From positions 43,220 through 107,219 of the forward strand of contig JTDE01000731.1 in NCBI GenBank assembly GCA_014338405.1: 64,000 nucleotides of DNA, written 5' to 3'. Within the stretch, counting starts at the first letter, position 1. Each line of letters starts with the position of its first letter. The translations under genes and the position numbers were made by a program. This stretch comes from Paragonimus skrjabini miyazakii. Lineage: Eukaryota > Platyhelminthes > Trematoda > Plagiorchiida > Troglotrematidae. This document shows positions 35,014 through 50,300 of the stretch, in pieces. Below the pieces are notes generated by a model. It worked only from the letters and a program-made list of their open reading frames with translations, did no database searches and was not told the DNA's origin.

Positions 35014-38000
35014 GTGAGTTAATCACATTAGGATGCTTTACTATAACAATAACTGAAAGGTATTTTACTATTTGGAAACCCATCTAAATAGAAAGTATCG
35101 TACACTCAGCATTACTAGCTAGTTAGAGACTATAATACGTAAACTGTTTTAAGTAACTTTCGGTTTGCACCACGGTTTTTGTTTCTAACGTGTCATCAAA
35201 CTATTATATTATGTAGTGACTGATTTGCTAACTGTGCATACACAAGACGAATACATCATTTGTTCGGGGACTGGTGGATTTGTGCACGTGTACATGCCTG
35301 GGAGAGAATAGAAAAACTCGTTGGACATCGCACATGATCGCAAGTGCAGCACAAATTGCGTCGAAGTAAATGCTCACACATAGTTAATTGAGACTGACAA
35401 GTTCACTTGGAAAATGTCGGTAAGTTCAAGAACTGGCCTTGCAACGGTTCATCTTTAGGATTGGATATTTGGACCTATTAATTTCAACAGTCCTTGAAGT
35501 AAGATAGACTGAGTAGTGATCAGCGAGCTCGCCTTACAAGGGTAAAGGCACAACAACAACAGCATAAATAGAAAGGGATGATAAACACTTGCAGCAAACT
35601 ACCGCATAATTTTGGATTATCCCACCATTGGTTATCAAACACTTCGACAGAAATGGCGAAACCGATGCGACTGACTTATCCGTTCGGTTCAGTACAGGTT
35701 AGAATCTCTCAGTGTGATATCTCGATAGCTGGAATAGCCAAGCAAACACTGAGAGCTGACAGTGCTGGTTTATGAAGTTTGTGGAACTGTGACAACAAGC
35801 CTTTTCGCGGGTCATATTTGGTGCCAGAGATGAATATCGTCTGTGACCCTACTAAACAAACCTGATGCAATGAAGTATGGTCATCGACATTTCCATCTTG
35901 GAATTCTGTATATCATGAATTCCGTAAATCGTAGCAGTCCACCCCAAGGAGGACCGGATAGTTAATTTACAGGAACTTACAAAGAAAAGCGAGGTTTTTT
36001 TCATGTAGAATTGTATATTGTCACCACAAACACATTGTCCGGGTTTCCATAAAGCTACATTTAACCGCAAACATAGTTACACACAGACATGGACTTGCAA
36101 TTGATTATCTTAAGTCGGGTTTGTACATTTGTGTACCACATAAGAATTATCATCACTGTGCATATCATTTGGCGATTAAATTGGTCTTGATTTAAATGTG
36201 CACAGCGTACTCTTTATATCGACATGTTTTGCTGCAGTAACTGGACAGAAGAAGATGTTAACTGATCCCAGTCAAAAGCGGTCTATCTTTAATCGGATCC
36301 TCATTACCCGTAATACAGATCGGACTGTCGACAGCGCCATATTTTTTTGACAGTTATCAGTCATGTGATCAGGGGATAGTTTATTACACTTTTTTTTAAA
36401 GTTGTACTGGTGGGGTCGGAATGAGTGAATACTAATGAACGGAACTGTTTCTCTGATTATAAGCATAATGATTGATCTCGTTATTCAAATATATGGTTGG
36501 TGGTTATCACCATCACTGATCTGAGGCTAACTGTTTCTGTAGATTAGCCATATGAGAATGACTTGACACCAGTAGTTAGGGTTGAGATTACTCTAACCAG
36601 AAAATCTACTGTGAAGATCATGCACGAATTAGATAGCACTGATGAGTGTAAACGTGGGTGAAAAGTAGGAGACTGCGCAGCTACGGTCAGTTCTACCCGA
36701 TAAAGCTTGTAGTTTGTCCACCTAACGTCCACCAAATGGTTAATTGTGAAATGTTGTGGTCATATCACACAGTGTTTAGCTTCATGTGGTGTTGTGTAGG
36801 TATGTCATGCATACACAACTGAATGCCTGTGCTCAAACAATACCGCTTAGGTTTTACAAACAACGTGGTAGCAACAACTGCACAATCGGTTGATTGGTCG
36901 TACACAAAACTCACACCTGACTAAATATAGTCTCCCACTCACACAGTCGAAAAAACTGTATTGCAGTCACAAGGATGATATTTTGTCAGCTCTCGATCAG
37001 CGGACGTCATGAAAGTATTTCTCTTGATGGCGTCTAACGCCTGTTTACATGTTTCCACCGTACTGCTGTTAAGTGCTGTGGTAAGTAGCAAATGCCGCGC
37101 AGTAATAACCCTGTTATGGAAAAAATTCACACATTTAGCCGTTTCCACTGTACGTTTTAGATGATAACAAACCTCCTCCCAGGACAGTAAAATCATTCAG
37201 TTCACGATTAGGCCTACTTCATCCAAAAATGAAGAGTGCGAGTTGATGTAATTCCCACCCGATCGCTTCATACTGACCACTATTAAGACTGTTAGTTTTT
37301 GAAACCCTACAACAGCCTCTTTACCATTGTTTGCTTGTATGTATCGGATTGAGGGTGACCTGACAAACATTTGGGAAACGTTTCAAGTTTGCTGTATGCC
37401 ATAATGCTAAAAGTTTTCTCTAATCTCCTGACATTAATCAGTTGTTCTAGAGTTATGAATACACAGGACGCTTGTATCGGTAATTTTCTTCCAAACAACG
37501 TAGTTGTGATCGTTATGTGTAAATTTGAATCCTGTTCATTACGAATATTAGTTCCTACTATTTAACAGTCTGTCTTATCGCTCAGTCAAAATGATCAAGC
37601 GATCTGAATCCTCATGAATTATTCTGTTGACAGAAGTTCTCACCGTCTTCGTCAGCAAAATGGTCTTTAAGTTCTTACAAAAGCCAAACTATTTTGACCA
37701 GAAACAGTGATAGTTCAAGCGTAGAATCTTGAGGCATCCAGCAGAGTAACTGACTAAAAGTGTGCGGTCACTGAGAAACGATTTCCGTCCATCACAGATC
37801 TACTCTGGTGTTTTATGGGAACGCGTCTTTATTAGTAAGAACTAGTGAGTTGACAAGTCAGAAGATTCAAGGAAACCGATACAAGAGAATTCAACACATC
37901 CGCCCTCATTTATTCTGGTGGTGGTTTCCCTTGGGAAGCACAATATTTTCAAAATATGACCGTCTCACAAAACAAAGCAAACTAAACACCACTCATAAGT

Positions 38001-38565
38001 TTCCAGTTCACATGATATTTGACCATCCAGTTAGTTTTCACTTAGGTTTCCATTACCTTGAGAATAATGCAGGTATAATAGAAAGCATGGTGATTTTTGA
38101 TCTGGTTGGTATTAGACCCTTATTGGATAGAAGGCGTTACCAATTTCCCTTAGTTCAGTCAGGGCGTTTCCCTAAGCCTTTATTCAAACGTTGTGGATGA
38201 TTAATTTAGCCGGTGGTGAGAAAAAAGCGGTATAAATTCCTTCAGATCCGAAGCTGTTTGGGTAACATGGTGTCGGTAATTGCCAATCTATCATTTCCTT
38301 ATTTATAACAAAACCTCACATATTTACGGCGGGTTTCTCGCGATTAATTACACATGGAGGATGCGAGTTCTGGTTCCTACTATAGATCTTGTACACGAAA
38401 CAACAACGAACCGCTGCGATATCATTATTTGAGACTATTCCACAGAGATTTCCTTCCACTATCTTCCTGTCTATTTTAATGGTTATACTTTGAACTAAAC
38501 ACAGCTGGAGCACATCCTGAAGTTGACTTTAGCTGGCTTTATTTCCTGGCCTTTCATGCAGATAC

Positions 38566-38716
38566 NNNNNNNNNNNNNNNNNNNNNNNNNNNNNNNNNNN
38601 NNNNNNNNNNNNNNNNNNNNNNNNNNNNNNNNNNNNNNNNNNNNNNNNNNNNNNNNNNNNNNNNNNNNNNNNNNNNNNNNNNNNNNNNNNNNNNNNNNNN
38701 NNNNNNNNNNNNNNNN
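38566..38716. other. Assembly gap (N run)
   Basis: 151 consecutive unknown bases. The true length and content are not known. Confidence 1.
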
Positions 38717-38799
38717 TTCCTTCTGGTAATCGTTTACTTGACTAAATGATGAGCTTCCTGGATGCACAAAGCTTATACGTAGCTTACTTAACAATCTTG

Positions 38800-39850
38800 G
38801 TGCTCTCATCCTTGATACAAACCCATTAGTGGCAAGATAGATCGGGTATTGAGGCTTTTCATTCCTCCATGGATTGATATTGTTGCATGGTTCTTTCCGC
38901 TTATAACTTTAATAGCAGTTGTCCAGGCTTACCCAGCAAAGCATATCCGGTGCTCTAGTTAACTGCCGGTGCGTTGAATTTACCTAGTCCTAACAGTCAA
39001 TTGCTTACAGTCGCTAGGAAACAGGAACGGTTGATTAACTTCAACTCTTCTTCAGTAACTTATCCTAAGCCCCTGTTGACTGTCAAGTGGTGTAGTATGC
39101 TTTAGCCATTGACACTCACTACGTGAATATGTTTGGTCCATTACAGTATATTCTCCAATACTACGTTCATCGAATCAGCCTTATGCACCCCTTAATGAGC
39201 TATCTACATCGACTTCTTTGTCAACGTTGAAACAAGTTTTACTCAGAGCCTCTGTACCGGCGCTCACAATTTGCTCAACGAACTTACTTACAGAGCAACA
39301 AAACGAAGTACGCATTTACCGTGCGTGAGACTATCGCCAAACTGAAGGCATTCGATTTCGAAGTAGCTCTGAACACTCTTGTAGAAGAAGGACGTTAACC
39401 ACTCGTCTGACAACTGCTTCCTTTCAGTAACTAAAATGCACTGAAGTATTGGTTTTCAGCGTGACATCTATACCGGTTAGTACTTTCTGATTGAGAGCCC
39501 TCCGGAAATCCTTAGTAGAAGCGACAGCATCACATTAGTTAAAGAATATTTATTTGGTTTAAACTCATTAGCTCACACTGTTGACTCATCTGATACTATT
39601 GTGGTTTTGCTAAAGTTATTGAAGCAGCTACAAGAAAGCTTTCTTTATGTGAGGTATTAATAACTGGTGTTACTATTGGCCTAAATTATTTTTACGCTGC
39701 ATCATGTACTGTGGTCTATATTCATACTCCTGAAACGTTTGACGGACGCCTGCCCTAGTGTACCTACGATTCCAAGAGGTTGGATTAGTTGATAGCACTC
39801 GTGCGTTAACAATACTGCGATTTCTTCTCAGGGGTAAGTTCTTATAATAC
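38800..39850 (+). other. Coding-like remnant beside the gap, unrecognised
   Basis: Several plus-strand frames look protein-like but are broken by stops: around 39130-39400 (LQYYVHRISLMHPLMSYLHR, then YAFTVRETIAKLKAFDFEVA) and around 39600-39760 (VIEAATRKLSLCEVLITGV). The first loosely recalls the 'YY..FI.....PL..LL' junction between transcriptase and RNase H in Gypsy-type elements. The match is too weak for a firm call. Confidence 0.2.
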
Positions 39851-41327
39851 TTTATGTCCTGATTAACATTAAGTGTGGCTCATTTTGCGGCATACCCTGT
39901 TACGGGTGTCACCTGAATCTTGTTAATATTCAAGCAAACCATTTTCACAAAAGATCTGGTATACACTTACATTTCATCTAAGCATCTGGACGATTTTGAG
40001 TTTCTCTTTTCAACGTTTAACTTTTTAAGAAACCGTAATTCTGCTACATTTCTTGTGTTTCAGTTTTCTGATTGATAGCTGACAATGTTTTGTAAATTCA
40101 TGACTGCAACTGCTACCTTCTATAGCACTCGTATTCACTAGCCTATCACTAGGAATAACTGGCAGGGAACTGAACTTCACTAAGCAGCGATGTATCGTTA
40201 ATTCGTCGAGATTCAGCTTATCAGCGTGTGTATGTGTGTGTTCAGGTGGGTTCATTGGGTTTTGCGCGAATGCCATACTCCAGACCGAATCTGATGGGCG
40301 ATAATTTTGCAACCAATTTCACACAGCATAGAATGAAGTTTAGGTAACTACGTTCACGTTGTTCCGGAAGTCTGATGCTTTATTCATCCAAAAATGTGGC
40401 AAGTAAGAAATTTGAGAATTGGGTTTTTCTTCCTCTTGTTCTTGTAAAAGTTGACGATGGGAATCATCGTAACGGAAATGGTATTGCTTGTCCAGAAAAC
40501 GTCCATGGGAGAGAGACTAACACACGAATGGAACGACAACTGTTTTTGACCAGAGATGGTTCGACGCAAATTTTGTAAACGTCAATTATTCTATCACGAG
40601 TTTGATTTTGCCCGGGCAGAAAATGAAGAAATACCAACAGGAGTAAATAGTTTCTTAATGGATACCCAGCAGTTGAAAGGCGCCATTAGGCAATCATAAG
40701 TTCCTTGCGTGCATACCAAATTTTGAAACTGGCATATATACACGGAACAAACGCCCGATTGAGTCATGAGACAGCGAGGCAGAAAACACTTTCGCTTTCC
40801 ACATTTCATCAAAAAGCAAAACACGGAACAAGTTGATTTACATGTAAACTAACCGTTACGAATGTACTTGTTTTGAGACTAAATATATAATACGTAATTA
40901 CCAAATGAAGTAACAGACGTGCCGTAATAAGGCGACTGTCATATTTTGTGATAGCTACATCAGTTCTGTGGTTGAACCGAATTAATTCTGGTAGTAATCA
41001 AATGATCAGGCTAGAACTAATGGACAAGCTTCAGTAAACTGTCAAGGAACCAATGAAGGAAAAGTATTCGAATGGATTTCGACCGACCCAATCGAACAGT
41101 CACTATAGAAGTGGGTTTGAAATACACGATCAAGATAATTTTCCATTGTTCGTCTAAACAAATATGACATGGCATCAGTTTGCGAAGTGGGTAACTTTCT
41201 CAGATAGATGTCACATATAGTAGTCATATTCCCAACGGACTTATTCGCCGGGTCACGTGATGAGTTGCCGCAACCTGTAGGTATGATTATAGGTCACGGA
41301 AAATCTACATGATCGTTTTTATTTCAG

Positions 41328-41376
41328 GCCGTGTGTTGCATACATGTCTTCCGCTGTCGTTCAGCTTGTACGATGG
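41328..41376 (+). other. Splice-bounded 49-base micro-exon candidate
   Basis: A strong acceptor (gatcgtttttatttcag, ending 41327) and a strong donor (gtgagt at 41377) bracket 49 bases with no stop in two of the three frames. Its length is not a multiple of three, so it cannot be inserted between the neighbouring antiporter exons without a frameshift. It could be a poison exon, an exon of another transcript, or chance. Confidence 0.2.
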
Positions 41377-44343
41377 GTGAGTACCGAATGAAACTCTTTT
41401 TATATGGTACACTGAATAACATTTGTTTTCGATCACAGATTTTGCAATTAGTTACGTTTCGATTAGTGTAATTAAGAAGATACTACTAATGTTGCACACT
41501 GGAAGCCAGCTTGTTTCACTTAACTGAATTGTCCTGACAATAACGTTTTCAAATAGATTGCAGTGGGTTGGGCAAGTGATCCACTAGTTTGTGGTCAGAT
41601 GTCTACATGTATTGATTTGGTTGGCTTTATTGTGAGATTGCTAGATTTGTGGTCAGTACACCCATCTCACAACCTCGAGGACAAAAATGTTCGCCAGTGA
41701 TGGGTAACTGCCGAGTGTATTATTTGTTTTCGACTTAGTCAGTTGGAGAAAATCTTGACGATTGTCGACCAATGGTTACTGAAATTCTCAGACAAAGACA
41801 ACGCGTAGATCCGATATAGATACAACGTTCGTCGTACACAGCACTTGTATTGTGTGTGTACGATCTTCCGGGAAGACGTTGAGCGACGCGTAGCAATAAA
41901 CCAACGATCCCAAATGGTCAAAACAAGATTGGTTCACAATGCCACGGTACTATTGAACAAATGATCAAAGTTAATAATTAGACAACTTCAGCAGTTTCGA
42001 TCGACGGATCGTTTCCAGGAGATAATTACAAGTTGATGCCAAATGGGCTAAAGATGAATTATAAGCACATAATGTGACATTCATACCCAACAGAGTTCTT
42101 TCGAGCAGTCAACAAGTTCAAAAACAACAGGGACGAGCCGAGCTCCAAAACGTGATGCACGCACCACTCAAGCAAAGTACAAAAGGCGACAAGTGGCTAT
42201 TCGCACAACTGTCAATAACAAAAACATCTAGGTCAAGGCCAATTAACGGTCAGAAACGGAGGCGGTAGAATATACAGGGGTAAACGTTTTGGGGGGAAAT
42301 TGGGTTGGGTCGGATTTTCACACGACTGTGCTTCGAAATTCGATACAGTGTGCACTTTAGCTTGACAAGCATAACATTTAACATCTTCATTGAATTCGAT
42401 GAATCTGATGCAAAGACTTAAAAATGTTCACCTTGTACTTTGCTTCGTCCATATGTCAGATAACCGTTGACCTATCTGACCTATTTTGTCAAAATATGAC
42501 CAGATCTTACTGGATGATATATTCGGATAAGTTATGGCAAACATGTGTATCACAATCTATCCAACCAATCCTATAGGAACAAATTGAGTAGTATACACAA
42601 CAGAAGATATAACCAACAAACAATTTGTTTGTTAGCTAAAGGGACACAACTGGTTCATTCTCATATTTGCAACTAATTCATGTGTGTGTTAAACTTGATC
42701 TTGCGATGAAGTATGCAAGACAGGCTAGTTATAGATAATTGGAAATCCCCGTACTATTCATGAAAAACAAAGTCTGAACGAACAAACTGTTTTCGATAAA
42801 TTCGGGTGACGTAGTCGAATTGCGACCGCTTGGGCTATCGGCAGGAGGTGTCATTTGACCTTTCGCGACAAGGTGGTCGGGACCCGATAGAAGGTACGAA
42901 ATGCTGTCTTCATGTCTCAGTGTTGACTGCAATCGATTAAACGCGCCAAAATGGACGAACTGATGCGTTTTTTTGTCCCAGAGTGAAGCCAAACGTGGCA
43001 GTGTTCATGGATTCTTCCAGATAAACGCCTGGTAGTGCGACCTATGTATGCTGAACCACAGGAATAGTCGAAAAAGAGGCAACATTATTAAGCACGTTAT
43101 TGTTCAAATTCAGCGGAATGGCCCGTTTTGAGTGAAATATAACAACAGAACTAACGGCAATGTGCAGTGGGGGTCGCGGTTGTCTATCGCGCATGTTGCT
43201 ATTGATGAACTTTTCTGGGTAGGAGTTAGTACTAAGAATCTCTCATAAATTCTTTAGTTCCTACCCCATCGTGTCATCTGTATAGATCCTCTTTGTTAGA
43301 CAACGTATCAGACCACGTTTGAGACTGAGCGGTACGTAGCTATGGAGGCTAGTTTGTTACTTCACATTTCTACGGTATGCACTTTCTTGTGAAAAAGTCA
43401 ATTGGAAATGGGTTTTCTAACTAACAGAAGAAACGGATGATCACTACAGGTGACTAATTAATGATGTTGGACATGTGTCGAGTGAGACTTTAAATCCAGA
43501 CCTTATTGACATTGATATTCAACTGACAATATCCGTATCTAGGTTAACTTGCCAAAACTGTGGGAGATCAGTGAAAATAAATTGGCAAAATCAATTTACA
43601 AGGCACTACATGTGGTTTCAACACGTACATAGTGTAAATCCAAAGAACCAAGCAAAATTAGCGTTCAAAAGTGCAGCGTTTTTATACCGCAGGCAAGCCC
43701 ATTTGTTAGACAATATGGGTTTCTGGTTGCTACAGAAACAACAGTGGGAGGGTAGACAATGAAGTGACATACTGGACCATACTGAAACAGTATGTGTGAT
43801 GTTAGTTTAATAGGCAGCACATTCAAGACGCAGTAAGTAATGCACTCTGATAAAGAAGAGAAAAGCAAAATGAGGAAGTTCGACCGATGAGTCAAATCAT
43901 TGGAAAAGATAAAAGACATTTTGAGATATACTATCATTCAGTCTACTCATATAAACTGCAAACGTAAAACCTCCAGCTCTTACACACCAGACATATAAAG
44001 ACAAACAGTGACTGACACTAATAAACATTGCCAGATGTAGAACAATCAGGATAGCAACACCTTAATGAACATCTACAACCAATTTTGTACTCACTATTTT
44101 TGGATGGCAAGTTCGCATAAGTATTGCTTCACACAAAGTCAGTAATTTCGAATTCCTTCTGAGTAATAATACGTTGACTGAGTTTGCTGAGTCAAATCGG
44201 TGAAGGTGTCTAACAATGGAAAACGTGGGATTTATAGTAACGAGTTCACTTAGTTGAAGATGTTGCACCAATATTTTTTTCAACCACTGTGAAATGTCAA
44301 AATTGTGATTGTTTTGGGTTGAGTCCTGCCGCTCGGTAATACA

Positions 44344-44363
44344 GTCCGGTCCGGTCCGGTCCG
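44344..44363. repeat. Short tandem repeat (GTCCG)4
   Basis: Four perfect copies of a GC-rich 5-mer in an AT-rich intron, followed at about 44410-44430 by a near-palindrome around CCTTCCGTACGAAGG. Confidence 0.85.
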
Positions 44364-47300
44364 TTTATCAATGGTTACGCTCCACGCCCAAACGTAACGT
44401 TATGGATTTGGCCTTCCGTACGAAGGTCCCGAATGAGCTTCTCAAGTTGCTCGGTTCAGAGGCGTAGCCTGCGTTAAACAAGGATTTTCATTGCAACATA
44501 AAATATTGCAATATATGATGTCATTCTTGAACATCATTCTAGAATGCTGATCGCTATGACCTGCTTTCGTCTGGCCTGACGGTAACTAATTCGAGATTCA
44601 TATCTCATCAACCTTGTGTACCTTCCCTAACTATAAAAGTTGTCTGAACCCCAGAATAAATTCAAATCCGGTGATGCCTTTCTGAAGAATTATCTCACCA
44701 CTGGAGATAGTTTCTGACCAACGTGAATCCAGTAATCATCGTACGGACCTAAGGAGTAGACGGTTTACGTTCCGCACATTGATTCGATAGACTAGCTTTC
44801 TGTAGCTGACAGATGATGGCTTGAACGCGACCGTAATTCTGTAGTCAACTTCAAGCATTTTACTCCGTACACGATTCCCACAATCTGAAAATCTTTCGTG
44901 GAAAACATGTTAAACAATGAATAACAAGAAATTGAACATTTCAATGATTATTGAATAAGTGAACAAATAGTAATAAACAATAAACCAATATGGTGGTCAC
45001 AAGAGGCGGATCATGTGACTTCATCCGGAGTATCACTTCGTAGTTTCTGAACGTACATAATTACGTTTTAAAGTCCAGACATTGAAACAAAGTTCTGTAT
45101 AGAAAACAGCCATAAATCAAGAGATTAGACGAGTGAATAGGAAAATGTGAAATATAGAAATGATGATAACGAGGGTAGCTGCGGCGTCAGTACAAAGTAT
45201 TTTCGAACTAGCAGGGATGTTGTAATGTGTGAAAGCCAAAATCATGATAAACGAAAGAAACTTCCGGTTGATCGTACATATCACAAAGAAAACTTCATGA
45301 ACGTTAACTCTTTGTCCTGTTTGGATTGCTTACTTCACCACTGATAATGTTGCGCGTTATCAGGTACTTTCATTATAGGTACTTTACGTCTCTGTGAGAG
45401 CTTTCAACCATTTTGTAATATAATGTTTGACAAGTGAAGTCAGTTGTCAGTTTTTACTCCATACAATACTCATACAGCAGCTACTCGAATATTTGTACAC
45501 ACTCTGGTATGTGACAAAAGTGAAGTGATTAATCGTAATCCGGGAGAATGGTCAGTCTTTGATACACTATACTATACACACAACGATGGTTTCTTGGGTT
45601 CTGGATACGGCGGCTATCAGCCATTTACATGCTCTGTAGATGCAAAGATTCTCAGAGGACGTGTTCTTTAGTATTTTTGTTTTCTGTCTTCTCTACTGAA
45701 TTTCATCGCCCTACCGATTAGTCGTCAACATGTTAAGTTCCAGCTTTGGATTGTCCCCCTTAGGATGATTTGTTGCTTTGCAGAAAAACCTTCTCATTAG
45801 ACAATTCTTACATTGCACGAAATAGAAGCGGTCCGAATTTAACTACTGCATTGTTTAGACAGGCATCCTGCATATGGATCTTTCTACGATAACAACTGAT
45901 CTTCACTGGTTAGGATATCTGGGACTGAAAGATAATCATCCTGTTCATTCTGTCTATTCAGGTTAAGATTGAGATGAACATGATTGATGTCCACCGACAA
46001 TATATTTAAAGCACTTGGAAATTTAAAAGTGGCTAGACTGTTCTTGTTGCAACTATTGCACAACACCGGTGTCGAAAGTCCTTCATACAACATGGAATGT
46101 TTTCTAAGCAAGAACATTTAGTGGTCTACTCATTGCAACTCACCAGTCGTTGACACTAAGTGACCAAAATTTCAACCTCATATTCTGTGTGCGCAGATAA
46201 GCAGTATTTATTTGATTCTAATCATACGGATGAAAAAAGATGTGTTGCTGATGTGTTGTTGATGTGTGTAACACAAATTCACAATCACTATCAACTATGT
46301 GGTGAGGTCATATATAGAGTTATCGGATAGAACGACTTTATCAGTATGTCCCGAGCATCTAAATCACTCTCACAACTCTCATGTTCAAAACTATCTTACT
46401 TACTAACTTGTTTTCTAATCTGTTATGGCAAATCAGTTGACTGATAGGCTAATTTGTGCAGCAGTGCATTCGCTTAAGGCGCACAAATGAAACACTAGGT
46501 TTGTTGATTCTGGACAGTCAATAGATGTGCGTTTTTTTTAGCTCATGCAAAACACAAATGCAAAAGTGTTTCGCAGGAAAACATCTCACATATCTGGTTG
46601 CCGATTCTAAATTCTACCAGGAATAAAAATATTTCAAATGAATTTTTTTCTTGAGAACTTGAAGTATACAGATCTTTGTCTGGCGTTCGAATTCTCGGCT
46701 GGTGCAAACGACTGTCTAAAGAACTAATGACCAACGTACGCAAAATAATTTGAAATGCAATTCATCTGGACAACAGAATACTGTTTCTCATGAAGCTGAC
46801 ACAATCAGGGCAGTTGTGTCCAGAAATTAGATTCCAATGTTGAATGATCAACTGGCAAAGTGAATGAGACATTTGCTGTCAGACTGACGAAAAAAACAAA
46901 ACAAATGTGACAACAAACATAGGGACTGTCGAATGTGTGCGTATGTGTGTGCACGTAAGTATTGTGTTTTACAGTTTACCTTAAAAATAAGTTACCCATT
47001 AAAATTCGTTTTTAAATTGCACTCCCATTCAAGGAGGCAGACTGGTTCTTCACATCTTGGAAGTGCCACATGTTAAAATTATAGACTATGGACTATGCTA
47101 CACCAGAAGCATTCTGCAGAATGTTAACGGTTTTCTGTATTTTTCATGAGCTACCTGTTAATTATGAACTAGTAAAAAAAAGATTTGGGACTAGCAACTA
47201 AACGAGTTAGTCTCAAAAGTAATTGACGGCAATTGAATTATTATCGTCTCTTGTTTGTTGCACTTCGACGCAAACTGATTAGAGCTTTTTTATACAATAA

Positions 47301-50300
47301 TTTAGTATGCTCGAATCGTTCCCTGTTAAAGGAAATTTTCTATTTAGTGGTGTCTACCATTTTAGATTGTGATCATTGTCTCTCATCCATTTCAATCACT
47401 AGTGACTATTTGGCTAGCCTTCTTGGTACGAGAACATGCACTTGTTGTTGTAACCACTTCGGGCTGTGAACCGATTGTACAAACAGCGTCCGTTAAGAAA
47501 ACCACTTCGCCATATTTGCATAGATTGTACCAGCATGCAGTCTCCTCCCCCCGATACGCTTGTCTTGTCAAACGCATCAACGACAATAGTCGATTGAAAA
47601 TCAGGACAATCCATGTAACTAGGTGACCACTTCAAGGTAAAAAAAACAAACTCAAGGTCCGTTGCCTGTTGACTAACCAAGGTATACGACACTGCTTGTG
47701 CGGCTAAAGCGATCTTCAGGGCGTACATGACAAAGAGAACAGTCTATTTTAAGATGAACAAGCAAGTTCAAGGAAAGGTGCAAAAATTGCAATTCTCGTC
47801 TTACATAAGGTTACGTTGACATTAACGGTTAGGTTTTATTCATATCAAGTCAGTTAACAACTCGTCATATTCAGTGTACTGCTTGCAGATTCCTATCTTC
47901 ACTAGAATGGCTTTGCACCACGACGAACACAAATACTACTGAAAATCTATTGAGATGTAGTTGAAATCTCATGGTCCGTTTTAAAGGGAGCAAACTAAAA
48001 GTGGTAATAAAGAACGAGATACATTATCCATAAAACAAACTAGTGCTGCCGTCTATACCAGTCACTATCCTTTATTTACCACTTTCAGTGACTCTGTTCC
48101 AAACATTATAAGTTTGGTGTCCTTGTCCGTGTTTATCACCGCTTCATGCTGCCTATTTTTCTTTGAAAGTTGTTTGCGATTCTCTGCGCTTGATATGTTA
48201 ACTTTGAACAACGCCAGGTTTATAAACAGGGGTCTATGGGTCTTCATTTTTGCTCTTTTGCTTGAGGTTACCAAACCGTATCCCATGGTTGTCCAAATTG
48301 CACTTCATTCCTATCCGAAGCATCACTGTCGGTTGAACACCGTCGTCATTTATTTGCCACACTCGGACATGATTATCGTATAAGTTATGCTTTCCTCAAG
48401 ACTAATCCACTTCTATGAGCTTTGAATGAGATGTCACATAACTCATAGCGAATTTTTTTGAATGTATTTAGCAGTCACCATTCAAACCTATTTGGGCTGT
48501 CTGATCTCTAGAAGTGCTCATAGTAACTATGGCTGGGAGCGATTTTGGAAAAACATCGGCTAAAAACGGTGCATGCAAACTTACTGTCTTTAAAACTTGT
48601 GACATCCTTCGGAAGGTAATCAGATTCTGCACCTCAGTGACAAGCTAACAATCATCACCTCGCTGACGTTGGTTCAAACCTCTGTCAGTAGACAACCCCG
48701 TGAGTCACTACATCTGAATGTACAGCTAGCTAGTAATCTGTTTTACAACTGGCTGGATCTGCGCCTGTAACTCATAACTGTGGTGAGAACTCAATCATGG
48801 AATGTTTGATGTTTGGGTTCCATGTCAAAACATCTTGTTATGACATGAAACAGTTTGGTTCAATGCTCAGCAGTGAGTGAGTAGTATGATTTCTATACTC
48901 AGCAGTGACGTTTATGAATTCCAGCGTGAACTTTTTGAGGGATACAAATTGGGCAGTCAGTCTTCCGTACGGTTCAGTGAAAATTGTGCTATACAGTGTT
49001 GGATGAGTAACTAGCTTAAACGGTGTAATTTCTGAGCTTACGTCATGAGTTTGTAGCTCCGCTTGTATAGCACTGGTTGCATTTAGACGTGCTGTTTCTG
49101 CCGTTGTTTCCTATCAAGTCAGAGCCCTAATATTTCACAGCTGGGTCGCTATTAAATCGAATAATCCGTCAAACTAATTATTGGTTGTAAAAAAGAGGGC
49201 AACTGTAGATTCTGCTTAACTAAGGTGATTCATTTTTGGATGACAAGAAAGAAAATGCCGGCCATCTGTGTATCTCAGTGAATCTAGTTGTTATCGAGAA
49301 CTATCACCCGTTTGAGAACTCCTCGCAAGTGATTATGATGGTTCGATCATGGAGAGCATAAAGTAGTCTGTAGTTTCAGTACACTTGGTAAACAAGAGGA
49401 CCTGGGTTCCAACACAGTGAGTGTAACTCCATGTTAAGTAGACGGTGAAAACTATTGCATTGAGTGCACTACGAAAATCGTAATTCAAAAGGGTTCTGAT
49501 CGCAACTATTCCATTACACTCTGCAATTTCAAACTGTATGTTCTGACACTGTGTAACCTGGCTCAGCTATGTGACAGCAAATGAAAACAAAGTTTATCGG
49601 CAAGTAAACAGCATGCATATACTATCCGGACATATCGTATAAGGACTCCTATTATGTTACAACTAATGCCAGATTGCACATTTTTGTACATAAAATGAAC
49701 GAAGCACTTATGCAGGATAGGTTAACCTCTGTTTAGTCTTTTTTGGGATAAACCGTAAAACACAACATCAGTACATTCCTAAAACAAGATTAACTGATGA
49801 TGCTACTTATACAAACCATTGCATTTTGTCTGAAACTTTAAACACAACATTGTGGCGCGTTATTCACAACTGAATCGATATGATCTGGATACAAATTATT
49901 CTAACCTTGTTTTAAAACTGAAAAAAATCAACTAGACAACTTGATTTTGTTTTAGAATTATGCTGTTAACAAACGTTCAGGATCTTTGTAAATTATCTTA
50001 GTTTTTGGTGACTTTTATCAAGTTAACGTTGGGCCGTAAACGCAGTTTTTGTAGATCGGCAACTTGAGTTTCGCCAGTTACCGTCCATCAAAAATGCTTA
50101 AATAGAAAATCACCACAAATATACGCAGGCATATTTCGTTTTCACGCTATATAAATATGTAGTTGGATATTTATATATATATTGCTGTTACGCATGAACA
50201 TTCTGGCTATAGTTGATCTTGCGACTAACTCACCCATTAATTAGTAGGAAAATTTGAAAATTCAACTTATTTTTTCCCGGGTATGCAAAGAGAATTGCTT

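Noticed and set aside
37808..38200. 130-codon plus-strand open frame as a gene
   Set aside because: No recognised motif, no splice signals that join it to the antiporter in phase, and composition is unremarkable for chance.
43475..43762. 95-codon frame with a CxxC pair, considered as a zinc finger
   Set aside because: Only one CxxC and no correctly spaced His/Cys partners.
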